Assembly (NCBI RefSeq): GCF_035594125.1
Contig: NW_026973728.1
Span: 62,001 to 126,000, forward strand
Direction: 5' to 3'
DNA: 64,000 bases
Source: Scylla paramamosain
Lineage: Eukaryota; Arthropoda; Malacostraca; Decapoda; Portunidae
Part shown: positions 38,601 to 50,501 of the stretch, piece after piece
Layout of the letters: the number at the start of each line of letters is the position of its first letter
How positions within the stretch are numbered: the stretch's first letter is position 1
Notes under the pieces: generated by a model
The model's database searches: none
Seen by the model: the letters and a program-made list of their open reading frames with translations, nothing else
What the model was told of the DNA's origin: nothing
Made by a program: the position numbers and the translations under genes

Positions 38601-38968
38601 ATGCAAAGCCTCCCATATGAGGAAATTAAAGACGTTACCAGAAATCTGTCTTTTGAGTGTTTTTCAGCATGTTAGGCACCAAAACGATAAATAATAAGGA
38701 ACTCGCTCTATGCGGGAATCCAAAAGAAAATTACTGAAAACGTGTCTTCTCAGTATTTTACCTACGTAAAATACTGAGAAGACACGTTTTCAGTAATTTT
38801 CTTTTGGATTCCCGCATAGAGCGAAAAAACATTGCGAAAAAAATGTAAAATGAATGTTTTATAGTTCAAAAAATCCAAAAGGCAAAAAACGCAAAAACTC
38901 GTGTAAATGCTGAAACTCATGAATAACACTCTTAATTGAGAAACAGAGCAAACTTACTAAATGCGTGT
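38601..38968 (-). repeat. Inverted D-to-H block, third occurrence, rearranged
   Basis: Left junction as in the first two blocks (CTGAAAAGAC joined to ATGCAAAGCCTCCCATATGAGG region) and right junction at about 38,968 (AAATGCGTGT joined to CAAAAACACTAAAAGG). The middle differs: after reverse G and part of F, the sequence folds back (38,703-38,824) and then resumes in reverse orientation within D (ACATTGCGAAAAAAATG). E and part of F have been replaced by the fold-back arm, so the block is 368 bp rather than about 477. The D part also lacks some bases (CGTGTAAATGCTGAAAC). Confidence 0.88.
38703..38824. repeat. Perfect 59-bp palindrome with 4-nt loop
   Basis: Bases 38,703-38,761 and 38,766-38,824 are exact reverse complements, separated by CTAC. 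The left arm is reverse-oriented G and F text of the inverted block; the right arm is therefore forward F and G text. Beyond the right arm the array returns to reverse orientation. Of the short-loop fold-backs noticed in the window it is the longest, and absence of any mismatch between the arms points to a recent origin or ongoing correction. Confidence 0.95.
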
Positions 38969-41900
38969 CAAAAACACTAAAAGGCAAGTTCTTCGTAAAA
39001 GTTGGTTTTATTCCCATGTAATGTGATTGCCCTGCTTTTTAGTGCTTTATTGCCTAACACACTCAAAAACACTCAAAGACACTTTTCTGGTAATGTCATT
39101 TTTTTTCCCACATAAAGCTAGTTTCGCATGGAATTTGGGGTTTTGGTAACTAAGAAGGTAAAAAAAAAACACTCAAAATACACGCATTTAGGTTGTTCTG
39201 TTTCTTGTTTAAGAGTGTTATTCATGAGTTTCAGTATTTTGGTATCTTAGAAACTTCTCCATACAGTCGAATTTTTGCGTTTTTTTGCCGTGTGATTCTG
39301 GTGAACTATAAAACACTCATTATACACGTTTCTCATTATGTCCTTTTTTTTCCTTATATAGAGTGCTTTGCATCCATTTTCGAGTTTCTTTTTATGTAAC
39401 AAACTCAAAAACACACAAAATATACTTTTTTTGTAATGTTATTCTATTAATTCATATTGGTTGGTTTGCCTCCGTTTTAGCGTTTTTCTACGTAAATCTT
39501 TTAAAAGACACGTTTCTAGTAATTTTGTTTTGGATTTCCATATAGAGTGACTTTCATATTATTTATCGTTTTGGTGCCTAACATGCTTTTTGATGCCTTT
39601 TGCTTCCCAATATAGAGTGCTTTCCATCCATTTTCGCGTTTTTTGTAGGTAACAATTTCAAAAACACTCAAAATATACCTTTTTGTTAATGTTATTCTAT
39701 TTCTTCATTTTGATTAGTTTGCATCCGTTTTAGCGTTTTGTACGTAAAACACAGAAAAGACACGTTTTCAGTAATTTTCTTTTGGTTTCATATATAGATT
39801 GACTTCCTTGGGTTTTATTATGTTGGTTCCTAACATGCTGTAAACACTCATAAGACAGTTTTCTGGCAAACACGTTTAATTTCCCCATAAGGGTGGCTTT
39901 GCATGCACTTTAGGGGTTTGGTACATAACAGTTCGAAAAAAAAAGCTAAATTTAACTTTTTTGATAATGTTCTTATTTCACATAATTTCCTGAAATTTGC
40001 CCGAATTTTGGCATTTCGGTACCTGTGAAGATGAATAAGAAAGAAAAAAATATTGTATTTTTTTATTTATTTATTGTTTCTCAATAAAGAGTGTTATTTG
40101 TGGCTTTTAGGTTTTTGGTAATTAATGAACTTAAAAACATTCATAATACTCGTTTTTCGTAATCTCCTTTCGTTTCCCAAAAATAATGTTCTTTGCATTT
40201 ATTTAAGCGTTTTTATTGGTAACATGATCAAAAACACTCAAAATACATGTTTTTGGTAATGTTATTCTGTTTCACCTTAAAGAGTGTTTTGCATGCGTTT
40301 TAGTGTTTTAGTATATAAGAAGCTCAAAAACACATAAATGCAAGTTCTTGGTAAAAATTCGTTTTCCTCTAATGTAATGTGATTCCCCTCCTTTTTAGTG
40401 CTTTATTTTCTATCATGCTCAAAAACACCCAAAATACACTTTTCTGGTAAAGTTTTTTTTTTTCCCCACAAATCTATTTTCGCACGCAATTTTGGGTTTT
40501 GATAAGAATGTGAAAAGCAATCAAAATACATGCATTTATTAAGGCTTTTCTGTTTCTCAATTAGGGATGTTATCCATGAGTTTTAGCATTTTTGTATCTA
40601 GGAAACCTCTCCATATACACGAGATTTTGCGGTTTTTGCCTTGCGGTTCTTTTGAACTATAAAACACTCATTATACACTTTTCTTGCAATGTCCTTTTCT
40701 TTCCCAATAGAGTGCTTTGCATCAATTTTCCCGTTTTTTGTAGGTAACATGCTCAAAAACATTCAAAATATACCTTTTTAGTAACGTTTTTCTATTTCTT
40801 GATATTGGTTGCTTTGCATCCGTTTTAGAGTTTTTCTACGTAAAACACTGAGAAGACACGTTTTCAGTAGCTTTTTTTTGGATTCCCATATAGGGTGAGT
40901 TCTTTATTATTTATCGTTTTGGTGCCTAACATGCTAAAAAACACTCAAAACACATATTTCTTGTAAGGTCGTTTAATTTCCTCATATAGGAGTCTTTCCA
41001 TGCACTTTAAGGTTTGGTACATAACAGTCCGATAAAAAAAAAACGGAAATTTACTTATTTGATAATACTCTTTTATCTTATGATTGCCCTGAATTTTCCC
41101 AGAATTTTGGCATCTCTGTACCTATGAATATGAATATAAAAAAAAAAAAAATTCTTATTTTTTTATATTTTAATTTTTTATTTTCTAAATAAAGAGTGTT
41201 ATTGGTGGGTTCTAGCTTTTTGGTACTTAAGGAACTTAAAAAAATACTCATAATACACGTTTCTCGTAATATCCTTTTGTTTCCCAAACATAATGTTCTT
41301 TGCATGTAATTAAGCGTTTTTATAGATAACAATATCAAAAAAACTAAAAATACATGTTTTTGGTAATGTTGTTCTGTTTCTCCATAAAGTTTGTTTTTGT
41401 ATTCGTTTTAGCGGTTTGGTATATAAGGACCTCAAAAACACTTAAAGGCATTGGTGTTATTCCAATGTAATATGAGTGCCCTGCTTTTTAGTGCTTTATT
41501 GCCTATCATGCTCAAAAACACCTAAAAGACACTTTTCTGGTAATGTCATTTTTTTCTCACATAAAGGTGGTTTCGCATGCAATTTGGGGTTTTGGTAACT
41601 AAGAATGTGAAAAGCACTCAAAATACACGCATTTAGTATGGTTGTTCTGTTTCTCAATTAAGAGTGTTATTCATGAGTCTCAGCATTTTGGTATCTAGGA
41701 ACCTTCTCCATATACATGAGTTTTTGTGTTTTTAGCCTTTTGGTTCTTTTGAACTATAAAAACTCATTATGCACTTTTCTTGCAAAGTCCTTTTGTTTTT
41801 TAATATAGAGTGCTTTGCATGAATTTTCGCGTTTTTTGTAGGTAACAAGCTCAAAAACACTAAAAATATACCTTTTTGGTAATGTTTTTCTATTTCTTGA

Positions 41901-42365
41901 TATTGGTAGGTTTGCATCCGTTTTAGCGTTTTTCTACGTAAAAGAAAGAAAAAACACGTTTTCAGTAATTTTGTTTTGGATTCTCATATAGAGTGAGTTC
42001 CTTATTATTTATCGTTTTGGTGCCTAACATGCTGGAAAACGCTCAAAAAACAGATTTCTGGTAAGGTCGTTTAATTTCCTCATATAGGAGTCTTTTGATG
42101 CACTTTAGGGTTTGGGACATAACAGTCCGAAAAAAAAGCTAAAATTTACTTTTTTGATAATTTTTTTTAACATATAATAGTCCTGAATTTTCCCAGAATT
42201 TTTTTCATCTCGGTACCTATGAAGATGAAAAACAAAAAAAAAATCCTATTTTTTTATTTTCTTACTTTTTTTTCTAAATAAAGAGTGTTATTTGTGGGTT
42301 TTAGCTTTTTGGTACTTAAGGAACTTAAAAACACTTATAATACACATTTCTCATAATGTCCTTTT

Positions 42366-42392
42366 GTTTCTTATGTTTCTTATGTTTCTTAT
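42366..42392 (+). repeat. Three tandem copies of a 9-bp motif (GTTTCTTAT)
   Basis: GTTTCTTAT is repeated three times in monomer K, where other copies read GTTTCCCAAACATAAGG or GTTTCGTAAACATAAGG. It is a small slippage expansion limited to this copy; the sister at about 28,060 lacks it. Confidence 0.85.
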
Positions 42393-42760
42393 GTTTACAT
42401 AAGGTTTCTTGCATGTATTTAAGCGTTTTTGTAGATAACATGATCAAAAACACTCAAAATATATGTTTTTGGTAATTTTATTCTCTTTCTCCATAAAAGG
42501 TGTTTTGCATGCGTTTTAGCGTTTTCGTATGTAATGAGCTCAAAAACACTTAAAGGCAAGTTCTTGGTAAAAGTTATTATTTCCATGTAATGTGATTCCC
42601 CTGCTTTTTAGTGCTTTATTGCCTAACACGCTCAAAAACACTCAAAAGACACTTTTCTGGTAATATCATTTTTTTTCCCACAACACTAGTTTTGCATGGA
42701 ATTTGGGGTCTTGCTAACTAAGAATGTGAAAAAAAACTCAAAACACAGGGTTTAGTAAGG

Positions 42761-42918
42761 TAGTTCTATTTCTTAATTAAAAGTGTTATTCATGAGTTTC
42801 AGCATTTTGGTATGTAAGAAACTTTTCTAATACACACATTTGGTAAGGTATTTCTGATTCAAAATTAAAAGTGTTATTGATGAGTTTCAGCTTTTTGGTA
42901 TGTAAGAACTTCTTTATG
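42761..42918 (+). repeat. Tandem duplication of the D monomer head (fourth)
   Basis: Two D heads joined by TAATACACACATTTGGTAAGG, followed by a short G near 43,170 and a TCCGGA-type H near 43,276. It matches the copy at 28,434-28,590 in the shortened ACACTCATACACG text and lies 14.33 kb from it, in line with the offset of the neighbouring copies. Confidence 0.84.
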
Positions 42919-43388
42919 TACACGAGTTTTTGAGTATTTTACCTTGTGGTTCTTGTCAAACTATAAAACACTCATACACGTTTCTCGTAATGTCCTCTTC
43001 TTTGCCAATATAAAGTGCTTTTCATCCATTTTTGCATTTTTTGTAGGTGATAAGCTCAAAAACACATCAAAATATATCTTTTTTGTAATGTTATTCTATT
43101 TCTTCATATTGGTTAGTTTGCACCGTTTTAGCGTTTTTCTACGTAAATCACTGAAAAGACACGCTTTAAGTAATATTGTTAAGATTGCTGAAAAACACTC
43201 AAAAGACAGGTTTCTGGTAAAGTCGTGAAATTTCCCCATATAGGTGGATTTGCATGCACTTCAGAGTTTGTACATAACTCCGGAAAAAAGCTAGAATTAT
43301 TTTTTTTATAATGATTTTTTTTTTTACAAAATTTCCATGAATTTTGCCACAATTTTGGCATCTCGGTACATATGAAGATGAAAAACAA

Positions 43389-44469
43389 ATTTTTTTTTCT
43401 CTCTCTATAAAAAGTTATTTGTGGGTTTTAGCTTTTTGGTACTTAAGGAACTTAAAAACACTCATAATACACGATTTTCGTAATGTCCTTTCATTTTCCA
43501 AACATAGGGTTCTTTGCATGTATTTAGGCATTTTTATAGGTAACATGATGAAAAACACTCAAAATACATGTTTCTGGTAATGTTATTCTGTTTCTCCATA
43601 AAGGGTGTTTTGCAAGCGTTTTAGCCTTTTGGTATGTAAGAAGCTCAAAAACACGTAAAGGCAGGATCTTGGTAAAAGTTGGTTTTATTCCCATATAATG
43701 TGATTGCCCTCCTTTTTAGTGCTTTAGTGCCTAACACTCTCAAAAACACTCAAAAGACACTTTTTTGGTAATGTCTTATTTTCCCACATAAAGCTAGTTT
43801 CGCATGCAATTTTTGGTTTTGGTAACTAAGAATGTGAAAAGCACTCAAAATACATGCATTTCGTAAGGTTTTTCTGTATTCTTAAATAAGAGTGTTATTT
43901 CTGAGTTTCAGCATTTTGGTATCTAAGAAACTTCTCCATATACACCGAATTTTGCGATTTTTGCCTTGTGGCTGTTGTGAAACTATAAAACACTCATTAT
44001 ACACGTTTCTCGTAATGTCCTTTTGTATCCCAATATAGAGTGCTTTCCATCCATATTCGCGTTTTTTGAAGGTAAGAAGCTCAAAAACACTCAAAATATA
44101 CCTTTTTGGTAATGTTATTCTATTTCTCCATATTCGTTGGTTTGCATCCGGTTTAGCGTTTTTCTACGTAAAACACGGAAAAGACACTTTTTCAGTAATT
44201 TTGTGATGGATTCCCACATTGAGTGACTTCCATATTATTTATCGTTTTGGTGGCTAACATGCTGAAAAAAACCACAGAAGACAGGTTTCTGGTAAGGTCG
44301 TTTAATTTCCCCATATAGGTGGCTTTGCATGCACTTTAGGGTTTGGTACATAGCAGTCCGAAAAAAAAGCTAAAATTAACTCTTTTTCATAATGTTCTTT
44401 TTTCACATAATTTCCCTGAATTTTGGCAGAATTTTAGCATCTCGGTACCTATGAAGATGAAAAAAAAAA
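43389..44469 (+). repeat. Reference 11-monomer higher-order repeat unit
   Basis: A complete copy, 1,081 bp, used here to define the unit. Monomers: J 43,389-43,485 (T-rich head, then TTGTGGGTTTTAGC); K 43,486-43,582 (TTTGCATGTATTTA); A 43,583-43,678; B 43,679-43,773; C 43,774-43,868; D 43,869-44,017; E 44,018-44,114; F 44,115-44,199; G 44,200-44,297; H 44,298-44,394; I 44,395-44,469 (ends in GGTACCTATGAAGATGAA and an A-run). Most monomers are 95-98 bp. D is 149 bp and reads as one monomer head fused to the tail of another. F (85) and I (75) are short. GGTACC occurs only in I; the homologous site is GGTACT in J, GGTATG in A, GGTAAC in K and C, GGTATC in D and GGTACA in H. Confidence 0.9.
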
Positions 44470-45156
44470 TCCTATTTTTTTATTTATTTTTTTTTTCTCT
44501 ATAAATAGTGGTATTTGTGGGTTTTAGCTTTTTGGTACTTAAAGAACTTAAAAACACTCAAAATACACGTTTCTCGAAATGTCCTTTCGTTTCCCAAACA
44601 TAAGATTCTTTGCATGTATTTAAGCGTTTTTATAGGTAATATGATCAAAAACACTCAAAATACATGTTTTTGGTAATGTTATTCTGTTTCTAAATAAAGG
44701 GTGTTTTGCATGCGTTTTAGCGTTTTGGTATATAAGGAGCTCAAAAACACTTAGAAAAAACACTTGGTAAAAGTTGATTTTATTTCCATGTAATGTGATT
44801 GCCCTGCTTTTTTGTGCTTTATCCCCTATCATGCAATCACACTTAAAAGACACTTTTTTGGTAATGTCAATTTTTTTTCCCAAATAAAGCTACTTTCACA
44901 TAAAATTTGGGGTTTTGGTAACTAAGAATGTGAAAAACACTCAAAATACACGCATTTGGTAAGGTTGTTCTGTTTCTCAATTAATAGTGTTATTCAGGAG
45001 TTTCACCATTTTGGTATCTAAGAAACTTCTCCATATATACGAGTTTTTGCGTTTTTTGCCTTGTGCTTCTTGAAAATCTATAAAACATTCATTATACACG
45101 TTTCTCGTAATGTCCTTTTGTTAACCAATATAGAGAGCTTTCCATCCATTTTCGCG

Positions 45157-45178
45157 TTTTTTTTTTTTTTTTTTTTTT
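45157..45178 (+). repeat. Homopolymer run of 22 T in monomer E
   Basis: The TTTTTTGTAGGTAAC segment of E is replaced by an unbroken T-run followed by AAAGCTCAAAAATAC. The conserved GTAGGTAACA is lost, so this is an expansion with a small deletion. Homopolymer lengths of this kind are also prone to sequencing error. Confidence 0.8.
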
Positions 45179-48100
45179 AAAGCTCAAAAATACTCAAAAT
45201 ATACCTTTTTGGTAAACTTATTCTATTTTTTCATGTTGGCTGGTTTGCATCCGTTTTAGCATTTTTCTACTTAAAACACGGAAAAGACACGTTTTCAGTA
45301 ATTTGTTTTGGATTCCCAAATACAATGAATTCCATATTGTTAATTGTTTTGGTGACTAACATGCTGAAAAACACTAGAAACACAGGTTTCTCGTAAAGTC
45401 GTTTAATTTCCATATATAGTTGGCTTTGCATGCACTTTAGGGTTTTGTGCATAACAGTCCAAATAAAAAAGCTAAAATTAACTTTTTTAATAATGTTCTT
45501 TTTTCATAAAATTTCCCTGAATTTTGCCAGAATTTTGTGATCTCGGTACCTATGAAGAAGAATAACAAAAAAAGAAAATCCTATTGATTTATTTACTTTT
45601 TTCTTCTCTATAAAGAGGTTTTAGCTTTTTGGTACTTATGGAACTTAAAAAGACTCATAATACACGTTTCTCCTAATGTCCTTTCGTTTCCCAGACATAG
45701 GGTTTTTTGCATTTATTAAAGCGTTTTTAGAGGTAACATGATCAAAAACTCTCAAAATACATGTTTTTGGTAATTTTAATCTGTTTCTCCATAAAGGGTG
45801 TTTTGCATGCGCTTTAGCGTTTTGGTATATAAGGAGCTCAAAAACACTTAAAGGCAAGTTCTTGGTAAAAGATGGTTTTATTCCCATGTAATGTTATTGC
45901 CCTCCTTTTTAGTGCTTTATTGCCTAACACGCTCAAAAACACTCAAAAGACAGTTTTCTGGTAATGTCATTATTTTACCACATAAAGCTAGTTTTGCATG
46001 CAATTTGAGGTTTTGGTAACTAAGAATGTGAAAAACAGTCAAAATACACGCATATCGTAAGGTTGTTCTGTATTCTCAATTAAGAGTGTTATTCCTCAGT
46101 TTCAGCATTTTGGTATCTAAGAAACTTATCCATATACACGAGTTTTTTTCGTTTTTTGCCTTGTGGTTGTTGTGAAACTATAAAACACTCATTATGCAAG
46201 TTTCTCGTAATGTCCTTTTGTATCTCAATATAGAGTGGTTTCTATCCATTTTCGCGTTTTTTGTAGATAAGAAGCTCAAAAACACTGAAAATATACCTTT
46301 TTTGGTAATGTTATTCTGTTTCTTCATATTCGTTGGTTTGCATCTGTTTTAGCGTTTTTCTACGTAAAACACTGAAAAGACACTTTTTCAGTAATTTTGT
46401 GATGGATTCCCATATTGAGTGACTTCCATATTACATATCGTTTTGGTGCCTAACATGCTGAAAAACATTCAAAAGACAGGTTTCTCGTAAAGTCGTTTAA
46501 TTTCCTCATATAGGTGGTTTTGCATGCACTTTAGGGTTTGGTACATAACAGTCCGAAAAAAAGCTTAAATTAAATTTTTTTCATAATTTTTTTTTCACAT
46601 AATTTTCCTAAATTTTGTAAGAATTTTGGCATCTTGGTACCTATGAAGATGAATAACAAAAAAAAAAATAATAAATTCCTATCTTTTTATTCATTTATTT
46701 ATTTATTTTTCTATAAACAGTGTTATTTATGGGTTTTAGCTAAATGGTACTTAAAGAACTTAAAAATACTGGTAATACATGTTTCACGAAATGCCCTTTA
46801 ATTTCCCAAACATAAGGTTCTTTGCATGTATTTAAGAGTTTTTACAGGTAACATGATCAAAAACACTCAAAATACGTGTTTTTGGTAATGTTATTCTCTT
46901 TCTCCATAAAGGGTGCTTTGCATTCGTTTTAGCGTTTTGAAATATAAGGAGCTCAAAAACACTTAAAAGCAAGTTGTTAGTAAAAGTTAGTTTTATTCCC
47001 ATGTAATGTGATTGCCCTGCTTTTTGGTGCTTTATTGCCTATCATGCTAAAAAAAAAAAAAAAACATTTAAAAGACAATTTTCTGGTAATGTCATTTTTT
47101 TTCCCACATATAGCTTCTTTCACATAAAATTTGGGGTTTTGGTAACTAAGAATGTGAAAAACACTCAAAATACACGCATTTGGTAAGGTTGATCTGTTTC
47201 TCAATTTAGAGTGTTATTCAGGAGTTTCAGCATTTTGGTATCTAAAAAACTTCTCCATATATATGAGTTTTTGCGTTTTTTGCCTTGTGATTCTTGAGAA
47301 TCTATAAAACATTCATTATACACGTTTTTCGTAATGTTCTTTTGTTAACCAATAGAGAAAAAGAAAAAACCACAAAAGACAGGTTTCTCGTAGTCGTTTA
47401 ATTTCCCCATATAGTTGGCTTTGCATGTACTTCATGGTTTGGTACATAACAGTCCGAAAAAAAAGCTAAAATTAACTTTTTCGCTAATGTTCTTTTTGCA
47501 CATAATTTCCCTGAATTTTGCCAGAAATTTGGCATCTCAATACCTAGGAAGAGGAAGAACAAAAGAAAAGAATCCTATTTTTTTATTATTTCTTTATTTT
47601 TTCTCTATAAAGAGGTTTTAGCTTTTTGGTACTTATGGAACTTAAAAACACATAATACACGTTTCTCATAATGTCCTTTCGTTTCCCAGACATAGGGTTC
47701 TTTGCATGTATTTAAGCGTTTTTAGAGGTAACATGATCAAAAACACTCAAAATAAATGTTTTTGGTAATGTTATTCTGTTTCTGGTTCGTTTTGGTATAT
47801 AAGGAGTTAAAAAACACTTAAAAGTTGGTTTTATTCCCATGTAATGTGATTGCCCTCCTTTTTAATGCTTTATTGCCTCTCTCAAAAACCCTCAAAAGAT
47901 ACTTTTCTGGTAATGTCATTTTTTTTCCCACATAAAAGCTAGTTTCGCATGCAATTTGGGGTTTTAATAAGTAAGAATGTGAAAAACACTCAAAATACAC
48001 GGAATTAGTAATGTTATTCTGTTTCTTAATTAAGAGTGTTATTCAGGAGTTTCAGCATTTTTGTATCTAAGAAATTTCTCCATATACACTAGTTTTTGCG

Positions 48101-50282
48101 TTTTTTGCTTCGTGGTTCTTGTGAAACTATAAAATACTCATTATGCACGTTTCTCGTAATGTCTTTTTATTTCCCAATATAGAGTGCTTTGCATCCATTT
48201 TCACGTTTTATTTTTTTTGTTGGTCACAAGCTCAAAAATACTTAAAATATACCTTTTTGGTAATGTTATTCTATTTCTTCATATTGGTCTGTTTGCATCC
48301 ATTTTAGCGTTTTTTTACGTAAAACACTGAAAAGACACGTTTTCAGTAATTTTGTTTTGGATTCCCATATAGAGTGACTGCCATATTATTTTTCCTTTTG
48401 GTGCCTAATATGCTGAAAAGCACTCAAATGACAGTTTGTAAAGTCGTTTAATTTCCCCATATAGATGACTTTGCATGCACTTTAGGGTTTTGTACATAAC
48501 AGTCCGAAAAAAAAGATAAAATTAACTTTTTCGATAATGTTCTTTTATCCACATAATTTCCCTGAATTTTAGCAGAATTTTGGCATCTCGGTACCTCTGA
48601 AGATGAATAACAAAAAAAAAAAAAAATTATTATTTTCGTTTATTTTATTTATTGATTTTTATTTATTGTTTTTTTTTTTTTGTTTCTTCATAAAGAGTGT
48701 TATTTGTGGGTTTTAGCTTTTTGGTATTTAAGTAACTTAAAAACACTTATAATACATGTTTCTCGTAATGTCCTTTCGTTTCCCAAACATAGGATTCTTT
48801 GCATGTATTTAAGCGTTTTTATAGGTAACATGATCAAAAACACTCAAGATACATGTTTTTTGTAATGTTTTTGTTTTTCTCCATAAAGGATTTTTGCATT
48901 CGTTTTAGCGTTTTGGTATGTAATGAGCTCAAAAATATTTAACGGCAAGTTCTTGGTAAAATTTTTTTTTATTCACATGTAATGTGATTGCCCTTCTTTT
49001 AAGTACTTTATTGCCTAACACGCTCATAAACACTGAAAAAAAATTTTCTGGCAATATAATTTTTTCCCCACATAAACCTAGTTTTGCATGCAATTTCGTG
49101 TTTTGGTGACAAAGAATGTGAAAAACACTCAAAATACACGTATTTGGTAAGGTTGTTCTGTATCTCAATCAAGAGTGTTATTTATGAGTTTCAGCATTTT
49201 GGTATCTAAGAATCTTTTGCCTTGTGCTTGTTGTGAAACTATAAAACACTCATTATACAGGTTTCTCGTAATGATCTTTTGTTTCCCAATATAGAGTGCT
49301 TTGCATCCATTTTCGCGTTTTTTTTTAGGTAACAGGCTCAAAAACACTCAAAATATACCTTTTTGGCAATGTTATTCTATTTCTTCATACTGGTTTGTTT
49401 GCATCCGTTTTAGCGTGTTTCTACGTACAACACTGAAAAGACAAGTGTTAAGTGATTTTGTTTTGGATTCCCATATAGAGTGACTTCCATATTATTTATT
49501 GTTTTGGTGCCTAACATGCTGAAAAACACTCAAAAGACAGGTTTCTGGTAAAGTCGTTTAATTTCCTATAGAGGTGGCTTTGCATGCAATTTAGGTTTTG
49601 GTACATAACTGTCCGAAAAAAAAGCTAAAATTAACTTTTTTTGATAATGTTCATTTTTCCATATAATTTCCCTGAATTTTGCCAGAATTTTGGCATCTCG
49701 GTACCTAAGAAGAAGAATAACAAAAAAAAAAGGAAAATTCTTTTTTTTTCTCTATAAAGAGTGTTATTTGAGGATTTTAGCTTTTTGGTGCTTAAGGAAT
49801 TTAATAATATTCATAATAAACGTTTCACGTAATGTCCTTTCGTTTCCCAAACATAGGGTTCTTTCCATGTATTTAAGCTTTTTTATAGGTAACATGATCA
49901 AAAACACTCAAAATACATGTTTTTGGTAATGTTATTCTGTTTCTTCATAAAGGGTGTTTTGCATGCGTTTTAGTGTGTTGGTATGTTAGGAGCTCAAAAA
50001 CACTTAAAGGCAAGTTCTTGGTAAAAGTTGGTTTTATTCCCATGTAATGTGATTGCCTTGCTTTTTAGTGCTTTATTGCCTAACACGCTCAAAAACAATC
50101 AAAAGACATTTTTCTGGAGATGTCTTTTTTTTTTTTCTTTCCACATAAAGGTAGTTTCGTATGCAATTTGGGGTTTTGGTAACCAAGATTATGAAAACAA
50201 TCAAAATACACGCATTTGGTAAGGTTGTTCTGCTTCTCAATTAACAGTGTTATTCATGAGTTTCAGGGTTTTGGTATCTAAG

Positions 50283-50365
50283 AATCTCAAAAACACTTAT
50301 AATGCACGTTTCTCGTAATGTCCCTTTTTTTTCCTCATTTAGGGTGCTTTGCATGCACCCTAAAT
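50283..50365 (+). repeat. Diverged monomer leading into the LINE fragment
   Basis: After TTTTGGTATCTAAGAA of a D head, the sequence takes the general monomer form (ATCTCAAAAACACTTATAAT, CACGTTTCTCGTAATGTCC, TAGGGTGCTTTGCATGCA) and no longer follows HOR order. The last part is a fold-back: 50,337-50,347 (ATTTAGGGTGC) and 50,355-50,365 (GCACCCTAAAT) are exact reverse complements with loop TTTGCAT, and LINE sequence starts at the right arm. Confidence 0.75.
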
Positions 50366-50489
50366 TTACTAACAACACTACTAATTCCACTATCCAAGTC
50401 ATTGACATATATTACAAACAACATCGGCCCTAATACTAATAATCTTTTTGGCACCCCACTAATTACTTGACTCCAATTGGATTTAGAGC
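50366..50489 (-). pseudogene. Reverse-transcriptase fragment of the LINE
   Basis: Minus-strand reading gives GSKSNWSQVISGVPKR followed by LGPMLFVIYVNDLDSGISS and then VVSKF. In intact non-LTR RTs the corresponding text is SGVPQGSVLGP...INDLD...SKFADD. The Q-G-S after SGVP is replaced (KRLLV) with a codon-level change, and the fragment ends just before the expected ADD catalytic motif, where satellite sequence begins. It cannot encode a working enzyme. The match to the RT family is from motif recognition only. Confidence 0.82.
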
Positions 50490-50501
50490 CGTTTATTATT
50501 A

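Larger units (their letters stand above)
38969..50282 (+). repeat. Higher-order satellite array V (10 HOR copies plus part)
   Basis: Forward HOR copies with I ends at about 40,018, 41,117, 42,212, 43,365, 44,453, 45,545, 46,636, 47,549, 48,590 and 49,700. At about 39,586 monomer G (GGTGCCTAACATGC) is joined to the head of E (TTTTTGATGCCTTTTGCTTCCC), so one HOR junction is collapsed. At about 47,355 E is joined to the end of G (AACCACAAAAGACAGG). The copies at 40,018-43,365 match 25,703-29,036 at a nearly constant offset of 14.31-14.34 kb. Copies from 43,400 to 47,200 resemble the two at 633-2,790, including a long A-run in B after TATCATGCT. No gene is seen. Order fades after 50,282. Confidence 0.88.

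Noticed and set aside
43486..43582. A CENP-B box-like site around TTTCGTTTCCC in monomer K
   Set aside because: Only the TTCG part matches the mammalian CENP-B box; the required downstream CGGG part is absent.
44421..44440. An NFI-type site in monomer I (TGCCA...TGGCA)
   Set aside because: The half-sites are in the opposite order and with different spacing from TTGGC-N5-GCCAA; it is kept only as a small dyad.
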